A stretch of DNA of 20,769 nt from CAZNNH01 sp964574335. Lineage in GTDB: Bacteria > Acidobacteriota > Vicinamibacteria > Fen-336. The notes under the pieces were generated by a model. That model had not been told where the DNA came from and searched no databases. It saw only the letters and a list, made by a program, of their open reading frames with translations. Where the stretch lies: positions 1 to 20,769 of the forward strand of contig CAZNNH010000111.1 in assembly GCA_964574335.1 (NCBI GenBank), given 5' to 3'. Position numbers and translations under genes: made by a program. Each line of letters starts with the position of its first letter. The stretch's first letter is position 1. Below, piece after piece: positions 13,583-20,769 of this stretch.

Positions 13583-14689
13583 GTGAAGGGAGTCCCCAAG
13601 AACGCAGCCGTCAAGGACCGCCGCATCCTGCACGTCGACCTCCACCCCTTCTTCGTCTCGGTCGAGAGGGCGAACGACCCCTCCCTCGAGGGGAGGCCGG
13701 TGGTCGTCGGCGGCGAGGCCTCCTCTCCCGGCCTGGTGGCCGCGGCCAGCAGCGAGGCGCGCCAGAACGGCGTCCGACCCGGCCAGTCCCTGGCCAGGGC
13801 CCGCGCCCTCTGCCCCGAAGCGGCGTTCCGGCCCGGCGACCTCGAGGCCTATGCCCGGGCCAGCGAGGAGGTCACCGCCATCCTGCTGGCGGCCAGCCGT
13901 CGGGTCGAACGCCCGTCCGCCGACGAGGCCTACGTCGACCTCTCCCCCGACTCGACGGCGACGGTGCGGCCGGTGGCGGCGGCCGAGCGGATCAAGGACG
14001 AGATCCAGAAGCGGCTCGGGCTGGCCGCCTCGCTCGGCCTGGCCAGCTCGCGCCTGGCCGCCCGGGTGGCCTCCACCTGGGCCCGGCCCCGCGGCCTCCT
14101 GATCGTGATCCCGGGCTACGAGGCGTCGTTCCTCGGCCGACAGCCCGTTTCCTTCCTGCCGGATCTCCCGCCCCACCTCGAGCGGGCCCTCGAGGCCGCC
14201 GGCTTCGCCACCCTCGGCCAGCTTCGGGCCGCCCCCCTCGAGGCGGTGCAGGAAGCGCTCGGCGCCGCCGGCCCACGGCTGCAGGAGGCGGCCCAGGGCC
14301 TGGGGGAGGAGCCGATCCCGGTGGCCGCTCCTCCCTCCTGGGTGCACGAGGAGGCCCGGGTTCGGGACAGCGCCACCGACCTCGAGACGCTGCGGGCGAT
14401 GGTGAGCGCCCTGGCGGCCCGGGCGGTCCGGCGGCTGCGCCCCTTCGGCCTGGCCGCCGGCGCCGCCGTGGTCGAGGTGCGACGACGCCACGCCGCCCAG
14501 CGGCGGAGCGAGACGTTCTGCCCGGGCCTCTCCGACGAGGCGACGGCACAGCACGTGGCCGCCCTGCTGGCCGAGCCGATGCTCGAGCCGCCCGCCGGCG
14601 TGCTGGCGATCCAGGTCCGCCTCACCCGGCTGGGGCGTCCGGCGTCGCAGGTGCCGCTGTTCCCCTGGCGACCCGGCCTGGCCCGCTGA
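13583..14689 (+). CDS. dinB: Y-family (DinB-like) translesion DNA polymerase
   Basis: A 368-aa error-prone polymerase for bypass of DNA lesions. The palm motifs are HVDLHPFFVSVE (catalytic Asp19; Phe24 at the steric-gate position) and PSADEAYVDL (catalytic Asp114, Glu115). RPVVVGG and the VAAASSEARQNGVRPGQSLARA fingers region are typical DinB. The metal-binding acids are present, so this is not an ImuB-type inactive homologue. The usual Asp two residues after the first catalytic Asp is His21 here, which is unusual. The C terminus carries QVPLF (356-360), a standard beta-clamp-binding pentapeptide. GTG start close behind a weak -10. It lies downstream of lexA and DUF3467, suggesting SOS control, although it appears to have its own promoter and no obvious LexA-like repeat. 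Confidence 0.9.
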   Translation: MKGVPKNAAVKDRRILHVDLHPFFVSVERANDPSLEGRPVVVGGEASSPGLVAAASSEARQNGVRPGQSLARARALCPEAAFRPGDLEAYARASEEVTAILLAASRRVERPSADEAYVDLSPDSTATVRPVAAAERIKDEIQKRLGLAASLGLASSRLAARVASTWARPRGLLIVIPGYEASFLGRQPVSFLPDLPPHLERALEAAGFATLGQLRAAPLEAVQEALGAAGPRLQEAAQGLGEEPIPVAAPPSWVHEEARVRDSATDLETLRAMVSALAARAVRRLRPFGLAAGAAVVEVRRRHAAQRRSETFCPGLSDEATAQHVAALLAEPMLEPPAGVLAIQVRLTRLGRPASQVPLFPWRPGLAR

Positions 14690-14709
14690 GCCGGCTTTCT
14701 CGCCCAGGC

Positions 14710-14715
14710 TATAAT
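14710..14715 (+). promoter_or_regulatory. nth -10 box
   Basis: A perfect TATAAT whose last base is 9 bases before ATG 14724, giving an expected +1 near 14722. The -35 region (near 14687) is poor. The leader would be only about two bases. Confidence 0.5.
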
Positions 14716-14723
14716 CGCCACCG

Positions 14724-15446
<723 letters not shown>

Positions 15447-15497
15447 CGACCCGGGCGCCGGCGACCCCGGAAGCTACCGGAAGTACAGGGGATAGGA

Positions 15498-15526
15498 TTG
15501 ACAGGGCCGGTCTCGGCGAGTAAAGT
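15498..15526 (+). promoter_or_regulatory. Strong promoter of the rplM ribosomal protein operon
   Basis: TTGACA (15498-15503), a 17-bp spacer, then TAAAGT (15521-15526): the closest match to the sigma-70 consensus in the window. The expected +1 near 15533 gives a leader of about 38 bases. Confidence 0.75.
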
Positions 15527-15542
15527 AAAGGTTTGCAACTTG

Positions 15543-15559
15543 GGCGCCGTTGGGGCGCC
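15543..15559 (+). promoter_or_regulatory. Small hairpin in the rplM leader
   Basis: GGCGCC repeated at 15543-15548 and 15554-15559 forms a 6-bp stem with a 5-base loop, ending three bases before the GGAGAG ribosome site. It could be a regulatory leader of the L13-S9 operon, but GGCGCC is common in DNA this GC-rich. Confidence 0.3.
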
Positions 15560-15570
15560 ACGGAGAGCTG

Positions 15571-16002
15571 ATGCGAACCTATCTGCCCCCAGTCGCGAGT
15601 CTCGAGCGGAAGTGGTATCTGATCGATGCCCGGGACGTGGTCCTCGGCAAGCTGGCCACCCGAACCGCCACCATCCTGGCCGGGAAGAACAAGCCCATCT
15701 ACACTCCCTTCCTCGACACCGGCGACCACGTGATCGTCGTCAACGCCGACAGCGTCCACCTCACCGGGCGCAAGGAGGAGCTGAAGCTCTACCACCGGCA
15801 CTCGGGCTACCCCGGTGGGCTCAAGACCCGTTCCGCCGCCGCCACCCGAAAGCAGCACCCCTCCCGCATCGTCGAGGACGCCGTCCGCGGGATGCTGCCC
15901 AAGACCAAGCTGGGCCGGGCCATGTTCCGCAAGCTGAAGGTCTACGGCGGCCCCGACCACCCGCACCAGGCCCAGCGGCCACAGGCCGTCACCGTCAAGT
16001 GA
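15571..16002 (+). CDS. rplM: 50S ribosomal protein L13
   Basis: A 143-aa L13 of standard length. Family segments are WYLIDARDVVLGKLAT near residue 14, YTPFLDTGDHVIVVNAD, KLYHRHSGYPGGLKT, and the C-terminal MLPKTKLGRAMFRKLKVYGGPDHPHQAQ. ATG 15571 is chosen over one seven codons upstream because GGAGAG lies directly before it. It is the first gene of the ribosomal block, with rpsI 10 bases downstream, the usual L13-S9 pairing. Confidence 0.97.
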   Translation: MRTYLPPVASLERKWYLIDARDVVLGKLATRTATILAGKNKPIYTPFLDTGDHVIVVNADSVHLTGRKEELKLYHRHSGYPGGLKTRSAAATRKQHPSRIVEDAVRGMLPKTKLGRAMFRKLKVYGGPDHPHQAQRPQAVTVK

Positions 16003-16012
16003 GGAGCACGCG

Positions 16013-16414
16013 TTGAGCACCACCGCAATCCAGTACTACGCAACCGGCAAGCGCAAGACGTCCGTGGCGCGGGTCTTCCTGCGCAACGGCAGCGGGGAGT
16101 TCCGGCTGAACGACCGCAGCCTCGACGACTTTTTCGGCGGGCACCAGGCGCTCAAGATGCTGGTGAACCAGCCGCTGGCCCTGACCGAGACGACGGAGAA
16201 GCTCGACGTCTACGCCAAGGTCCACGGCGGCGGCGTGAACTCCCAGGCCGGCGCGGTGCGCCACGGGATCTCCCGCGCCCTTTGCGAGTTCGACGCCGAG
16301 CTGCGCGCCAAGCTCAAGCAGGCCGGCCTGCTGAGCCGGGACGCACGGATCAAGGAGCGGAAGAAGTACGGCCAGCCGGGAGCGCGGCGCCGCTTCCAGT
16401 TCAGCAAGCGCTAA
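16013..16414 (+). CDS. rpsI: 30S ribosomal protein S9
   Basis: A 133-aa S9. YYATGKRKTSVARVFLRNGSG near the N terminus, VHGGGVNSQAGAVRHGISRAL in the middle and the RNA-contacting tail RDARIKERKKYGQPGARRRFQFSKR are diagnostic. It starts at TTG, with GAGGAG a few bases upstream. It is co-transcribed with rplM. A stable hairpin follows its stop codon before rpsB. Confidence 0.97.
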   Translation: MSTTAIQYYATGKRKTSVARVFLRNGSGEFRLNDRSLDDFFGGHQALKMLVNQPLALTETTEKLDVYAKVHGGGVNSQAGAVRHGISRALCEFDAELRAKLKQAGLLSRDARIKERKKYGQPGARRRFQFSKR

Positions 16415-16420
16415 CTTCGA

Positions 16421-16462
16421 GCCCCCGCCACCGGCGGGGGCCGGCAAGGCTCGGCCCGAGCC
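16421..16462 (+). terminator. Hairpin pair between rpsI and rpsB (terminator/attenuator candidate)
   Basis: A perfect 9-bp stem GCCCCCGCC/GGCGGGGGC with loop ACC (16421-16441) is followed by a second dyad GGCTCGG-C-CCGAGCC (16448-16462). There is no T-run, so termination would be partial or factor-dependent. No clear promoter lies between here and rpsB, so the hairpins probably tune read-through or are an S2-type leader. Confidence 0.45.
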
Positions 16463-16488
16463 GGGCCTGACCCAAGGAGGTCGTCACA

Positions 16489-17295
<807 letters not shown>

Positions 17296-17389
17296 CCGGC
17301 CCTCGGGCCGCGGCCGGGAACCGCCTCACTCCCGTCGAGCCCGGGCCCGCCGGCCGTCTCGACATTCACGAAGGGTCATAGAGAAGAAC

Positions 17390-18016
17390 ATGAGCGTATC
17401 AGCGCAGATGGTGCGAGAGCTCCGGGAGCAGACCGGAGCCGGGATGATGGACTGCAAGAACGCCCTCGTCGAGGCCAAGGGTGACGCCGAGCTGGCCCGC
17501 GATCTGCTGCGCAAGAAGGGCCTGGCAGCGGCCGCCAAGAAGGCCAGCCGGGCCGCCAGCGACGGTCTGGTCGGCCACTACATCCATCCCGGCGCCAAGG
17601 TCGGCGTGCTGGTGGAGGTCAACTGCGAGACCGACTTCGTGGCCAAGACCCAGGACTTCCAGGACCTGGTCAAGGACGTGGCCATGCACGTCGCGGCCTC
17701 CTCTCCCCTCTACGTCCGCAAGCAGGACGTGCCGCAGGAGGTCCTGGACAAGGAGATGGAGATCTACAAGGCGCAGGCCGAGGCCCAGGGCAAGCCCGCC
17801 AACATCGCCGAGAAGATCGCGGCCGGCAAGCTCAAGGACTATCACTCCACCTTCTGCCTGCTCGAGCAGCCCTTCGTCAAGAACCCCAAGCAGACCGTGG
17901 GCGAGCTGGTCCAGGAGAGGATCGCCCTGCTCAAGGAGAACATCGTGGTGCGGCGCTTCGCCCGGTTCAAGGTCGGCGAGGAGACCGCCGCCACGCCGCC
18001 CCCCGCCACGGAGTAG
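17390..18016 (+). CDS. tsf: Elongation factor Ts
   Basis: Nucleotide-exchange factor for EF-Tu. At 208 aa it is the short form with a single core repeat, as in Thermus-type EF-Ts, rather than the ~280-aa E. coli form. The N-terminal UBA-like segment VRELREQTGAGMMDCKNAL and the NCETDFVAKT motif (TDFVAK at 81-86) that contacts EF-Tu are intact. The C-terminal part includes LLEQPFVKNPKQTVGELV. The 94-base gap after rpsB holds a 6-bp GC hairpin (17297-17310) and no strong Shine-Dalgarno sequence directly before ATG 17390. Confidence 0.96.
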   Translation: MSVSAQMVRELREQTGAGMMDCKNALVEAKGDAELARDLLRKKGLAAAAKKASRAASDGLVGHYIHPGAKVGVLVEVNCETDFVAKTQDFQDLVKDVAMHVAASSPLYVRKQDVPQEVLDKEMEIYKAQAEAQGKPANIAEKIAAGKLKDYHSTFCLLEQPFVKNPKQTVGELVQERIALLKENIVVRRFARFKVGEETAATPPPATE

Positions 18017-18076
18017 AATACCCCCCGGCCCAGCGCGAGCGGGCCGTCTTCTGGGGAGGGACCGACGGCCAGAGCC

Positions 18077-18805
18077 ATGCCCGGCAAGCCCAAGCGACCC
18101 GCCCACAAGCGCATCCTGCTCAAGCTCTCGGGAGAGGCCCTTCTCGGCGAGAAGGCCTTCGGTATCGACCGAGCGTTCATGGACTACCTGGCGGCGGAGC
18201 TGCGCGAGATCCGCGAGATCGGCACCGAGATCGCGGTGGTGGTGGGGGGCGGCAACATCTTCCGCGGGGTATCCGACACCGCCCGCGGGATGGACCGGGT
18301 CTCGGCCGACCACATGGGGATGCTGGCCACCGTGATCAACTCGCTGGCGCTGCAAGACGCCCTGGAGCGGGCCGGCGTCTTCACCCGCGTCCTCTCGGCG
18401 ATCGAGATGCGCGAGGTGGCCGAGCCCTACATCCGCCGCCGCGCCATCCGCCACATGGAGAAGATGCGCCTGGTCATCTTTGCCAGCGGGACCGGCAACC
18501 CCTACTTCTCCACCGACACCGCGGCGGCGCTCCGCGCCGGCGAGGTCAAGGCCGAGATCATCCTCAAGGGGACCAAGGTCGACGGGATCTACGACGCCGA
18601 CCCGATGAAGAACCCCAAGGCCAAGAGGTTCAAGCGTCTGTCGTATCTCGACGTCCTGCAGAAGGCACTCAAGGTGATGGACACCACGGCCATCTCGCTG
18701 TGCATGGACAACCGCCTCCCGATCAAGGTCTTCGACATCCGGACCGCGGGCAACCTGAGGCGGATCGTGATGGGAGAGCCGGTCGGGACCATCGTGGAGG
18801 ACTGA
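18077..18805 (+). CDS. pyrH: UMP kinase
   Basis: A 242-aa hexameric amino-acid-kinase-fold enzyme that phosphorylates UMP to UDP in pyrimidine nucleotide synthesis. The signature segments are LLKLSGEALLGE near residue 15, VVVGGGNIFRG near 54, FASGTGNPYFSTDTAAALRA near 138, GTKVDGIYDADP near 162 and TAISLCMDNRLPIKVFD. It starts 60 bases after tsf. A GGCCC/GGGCC hairpin (18027-18045) lies in the gap, and GGGGAGGG is somewhat far (about 16 bases) from the ATG. The standard tsf-pyrH-frr order supports the call. Confidence 0.97.
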   Translation: MPGKPKRPAHKRILLKLSGEALLGEKAFGIDRAFMDYLAAELREIREIGTEIAVVVGGGNIFRGVSDTARGMDRVSADHMGMLATVINSLALQDALERAGVFTRVLSAIEMREVAEPYIRRRAIRHMEKMRLVIFASGTGNPYFSTDTAAALRAGEVKAEIILKGTKVDGIYDADPMKNPKAKRFKRLSYLDVLQKALKVMDTTAISLCMDNRLPIKVFDIRTAGNLRRIVMGEPVGTIVED

Positions 18806-18807
18806 TC

Positions 18808-19368
18808 ATGCCGATCAACCAGATGATCGAGGACGCCAACCACCGCATGGACGCCAGCGTGGACGCGGTCCGCCGGGAGCTTGCCACGATGCGAACCGGG
18901 CGCGCGTCGCTGGCCGTCCTCGACGGCATCCGCGTCGACTACTACGGAACCCTCACCCCGCTGAACCAGGTCGGCAGCCTGGCCACCCCCGACCCCACGC
19001 TGATCACCATCCAGCCGTGGGACCCCAACACCCTGATCCTGATCGAGAAGGCGATCCGCTCTTCCGACCTCGACCTCAACCCGCAAAACGACGGCAAGAT
19101 CATCCGCATCCCCATCCCGCCGTTGACCGAGGAGCGCCGCAAGGCTCTGGTCAAGCACGCCCACCGGCACGCCGAGGACGGCCGGGTGGCGATCCGCAAC
19201 ATCCGGCGCGACGCCAACGAGCACCTCAAGAAGCTGCTCAAGGAGCACGAGCTGGGCGAGGACGACGAGAAGCACGCCTTGGCCGAGGTCCAGAAGCTCA
19301 CCGACAAGCACATCGAGGACATCAACTCGCTGCTCAAGGCCAAGGAAGAAGAGATCCTGGAGGTCTAG
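18808..19368 (+). CDS. frr: Ribosome recycling factor
   Basis: A 186-aa factor that, with EF-G, splits the post-termination ribosome. MRTGRASLAVLDGIRVDYYG, ATPDPTLITIQPWDPN, DLNPQNDGKIIRIPIPPLTEERR and the C-terminal LTDKHIEDINSLLKAKEEEILEV are typical. It starts at ATG 18808, two bases after the pyrH stop, with GGAGG inside the pyrH end; an upstream frame from 18700 is pyrH in another frame. It is last in the translation block. Confidence 0.97.
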   Translation: MPINQMIEDANHRMDASVDAVRRELATMRTGRASLAVLDGIRVDYYGTLTPLNQVGSLATPDPTLITIQPWDPNTLILIEKAIRSSDLDLNPQNDGKIIRIPIPPLTEERRKALVKHAHRHAEDGRVAIRNIRRDANEHLKKLLKEHELGEDDEKHALAEVQKLTDKHIEDINSLLKAKEEEILEV

Positions 19369-19402
19369 CCGCCTCCCCGGGGCCACCCCCGAACTTTCAC
19401 CC

Positions 19403-19431
19403 TTGGCACCGCCGCCGGCCGGCGGGATAAT
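19403..19431 (+). promoter_or_regulatory. Threonine synthase promoter
   Basis: TTGGCA (19403-19408), a 17-bp spacer, then GATAAT (19426-19431). The expected +1 coincides with the second of two adjacent GTG codons (19438), so the mRNA should begin at the start codon. This is the clearest leaderless arrangement in the window. Confidence 0.7.
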
Positions 19432-19437
19432 CACGTG

Positions 19438-20613
19438 GTGCCGGTCACCCAGCTCGATTGCACGCGTTGCGAGCGCACCCACCCGCCGGACCGGGTGCAG
19501 AACCTGTGTCCGTGCGGGGCGCCGTTGTTCGCCCGCTACGACCTGGAGGCGGCCGCCCGCGACCTCAGGCCCGGCCACCTGGCGCTGCGCCCCCCCACCA
19601 TGTGGCGCTACCACGAGGTCCTCCCGGTCGACGACCCGGACCAGCGGATCTGCCTCGGCGAGGGCTTCACGCCGCTGCTCGCCGCCGGCGGCCTCGGTGC
19701 CCTGGTCGGTCTGACCCAGCTCCTGATCAAGGAGGAGGCCGGCAACCCGACCGGCTCGTTCAAGGCCCGCGGCCTCTCCGCCGCCGTCTCGATGGCCAAG
19801 GTCCTCGGCGCCCGGGCGGTCTGCCTGCCTTCGGCCGGCAACGCCGGCAGCGCCCTGGCCGCCTACGCCGCCAAGGCCGGGCTGGAGGCCCACGTGTTCG
19901 TGCCCGCCGACATCCCGTCGCTGTTCGTGATGGAGACGGCGTCCTTCGGCGCCCACGTGGAGAAGGTCGAGGGGCTGATCACCGATGCCGGCAAGCGCTG
20001 CGCCGAGCAAGCCCGCGAGCACGGCTGGTACGAGTGCGCCACCCTCAAGGAGCCCTACCGGGTCGAGGGCAAGAAGACGATGGGCTACGAGCTGGCCGAG
20101 CAGCTCGACTGGAAGCTGCCGACGGCCATCCTCTACCCCGCCGGAGGCGGCACCGGGTTGATCGGGATGTGGAAGGCGTTCGAGGAGCTCGAGACGCTCG
20201 GCTTCGTCGGCCCGGAGCGCCCGCGCATGTACGCGGTCCAGGCCGAGGGGTGCGCCCCCATCGTCCGCGCCTTCGAGGCCGGCCTGGAGGAGGCCCCCTT
20301 CTGGGAGAACGCCCAGACCCACGCCCACGGCATCCGGGTCCCCAAGGCACTGGGCGACTTCCTGATGCTGCGGGCCCTGCACCAGAGCCGGGGCGCGGGC
20401 GTGGCGGTCTCCGAGTCGGAGATCATCCAGGGCGTCAAGGACGCGGCCCGGACCGAAGGCCTGTTCATGGCCCCCGAGGGCGGCGCCTGCGTGGCCGCGC
20501 TGCGCAAGCTCAAGGCCTCGGGCCACCTCACCCCGGACGACACCATCGTGGTCTTCAACACCGGCACCGGCTACAAGTACGTCGAGAACATGGCCCCGCT
20601 GTGGGGCGCCTGA
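19438..20613 (+). CDS. thrC: Threonine synthase (PLP-dependent)
   Basis: A 391-aa enzyme converting O-phosphohomoserine to threonine, the last step of threonine synthesis. An N-terminal zinc-ribbon-like knuckle (Cys8, Cys11, Cys24, Cys26) precedes the fold-type II PLP domain. The PLP lysine is Lys109 in NPTGSFKARG; PSAGNAGSALAAYAAKAG and the phosphate loop GGGTGLIG follow; MAPEGGACVAAL lies near the C terminus. Two adjacent GTG codons can start it. I chose the second because the promoter's expected +1 falls on it. It has its own promoter and is not part of the frr operon. No other threonine-pathway gene is nearby. Related threonine-synthase-like enzymes cannot be fully excluded. Confidence 0.92.
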   Translation: MPVTQLDCTRCERTHPPDRVQNLCPCGAPLFARYDLEAAARDLRPGHLALRPPTMWRYHEVLPVDDPDQRICLGEGFTPLLAAGGLGALVGLTQLLIKEEAGNPTGSFKARGLSAAVSMAKVLGARAVCLPSAGNAGSALAAYAAKAGLEAHVFVPADIPSLFVMETASFGAHVEKVEGLITDAGKRCAEQAREHGWYECATLKEPYRVEGKKTMGYELAEQLDWKLPTAILYPAGGGTGLIGMWKAFEELETLGFVGPERPRMYAVQAEGCAPIVRAFEAGLEEAPFWENAQTHAHGIRVPKALGDFLMLRALHQSRGAGVAVSESEIIQGVKDAARTEGLFMAPEGGACVAALRKLKASGHLTPDDTIVVFNTGTGYKYVENMAPLWGA

Positions 20614-20618
20614 GGACT

Positions 20619-20639
20619 GGCTGGCCCAGAATGCCGGCC
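20619..20639 (+). terminator. Weak hairpin after thrC
   Basis: GGCTGGC and GCCGGCC pair over 7 bp with one G-U and a 7-base loop, six bases after the thrC stop. No T-run follows. It is the only terminator-like structure here. Confidence 0.3.
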
Positions 20640-20732
20640 GAGCAGACGAGAACGAAGAGGACGCGGGATGCCACCACCGAGGCTCAGGACGACCTCGTGA
20701 GGGTGCTGGCTGGGTCTCTTGCGGCCGTTATC

Positions 20733-20766
20733 GGTTCGCCTCGCAGTGGTTCTTGGTTCGCCTCGC
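20733..20766. repeat. Direct repeat at the right edge
   Basis: GGTTCGCCTCGC occurs at 20733-20744 and again at 20755-20766, 22 bp apart, with GGTTCTT between them. The window ends three bases later, so it is unclear whether this is a two-copy operator-like element or the start of a longer array. The core TTCGCCT also occurs twice in the lexA promoter. Confidence 0.4.
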
Positions 20767-20769
20767 CAC

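Noticed and set aside
20614..20769. A tRNA suggested by GGTTCG strings near the right end
   Set aside because: No acceptor stem, anticodon arm or CCA-proximal pairing can be assembled; GGTTCG is part of a direct repeat.

Overview
The window is a very GC-rich, gene-dense bacterial chromosome segment with housekeeping and conserved accessory genes and no phage, transposase, CRISPR, rRNA or tRNA that I can support. The gene order rplM-rpsI-rpsB-tsf-pyrH-frr, a GH57 branching enzyme paired with a DUF4912 protein, an AmmeMemoRadiSam A/B pair, a LexA-DUF3467-Y-family polymerase cluster, strong use of GTG/TTG starts and very high GC suggest an acidobacterium-like or deltaproteobacterium-like Gram-negative lineage. 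This is inference; no taxonomic marker was searched.

Layout. (1) 1-4430: an arginase gene (minus) and a GspE/PilB-type secretion ATPase (plus) diverge from a compact double promoter. They are followed by the minus-strand pair amrB-amrA, which is convergent with the ATPase gene. (2) 4431-6715: a minus-strand operon of a DUF4912 protein and a GH57 1,4-alpha-glucan branching enzyme. (3) 6725-9087: an envelope-stress-like module on the minus strand, reading Spy/CpxP-like exported protein, ECF sigma factor, zinc-finger anti-sigma factor, and a second Spy/CpxP-like exported protein. (4) 9121-11271: a large multi-membrane GT-C-type glycosyltransferase. (5) 11272-11664: a structured 393-base intergenic region. 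(6) 11665-15446, plus strand: an exported SH3/TPR-like protein with an Ala/Glu/Arg coiled coil, lexA, a DUF3467 protein, a catalytically intact Y-family polymerase, and endonuclease III. (7) 15498-19368: rplM-rpsI-rpsB-tsf-pyrH-frr behind a near-consensus promoter. (8) 19403-20613: threonine synthase, then a short non-coding tail.

Two themes stand out beyond the gene list. First, several genes have a recognisable -10 box (in four cases with a TTGNNN-like -35 at 17-18 bp) that ends only 6-12 bases before the start codon, so their mRNAs should be leaderless or nearly so. Ribosomal, lexA and amrB genes instead carry Shine-Dalgarno leaders. Second, intergenic DNA holds several unexplained palindromic or repeated elements: tandem hairpins after arginase, 30-bp-spaced 25-nt palindromes in front of the sigma factor gene, a 34-35-nt element present in two distant intergenic regions, and direct plus inverted repeats in the lexA promoter.

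The DNA-repair genes (lexA, Y-family polymerase, nth) lie together, and the translation genes form one block with UMP kinase and ribosome recycling factor. The sigma/anti-sigma unit flanked by two Spy-like proteins is the best candidate for a self-contained signalling system.
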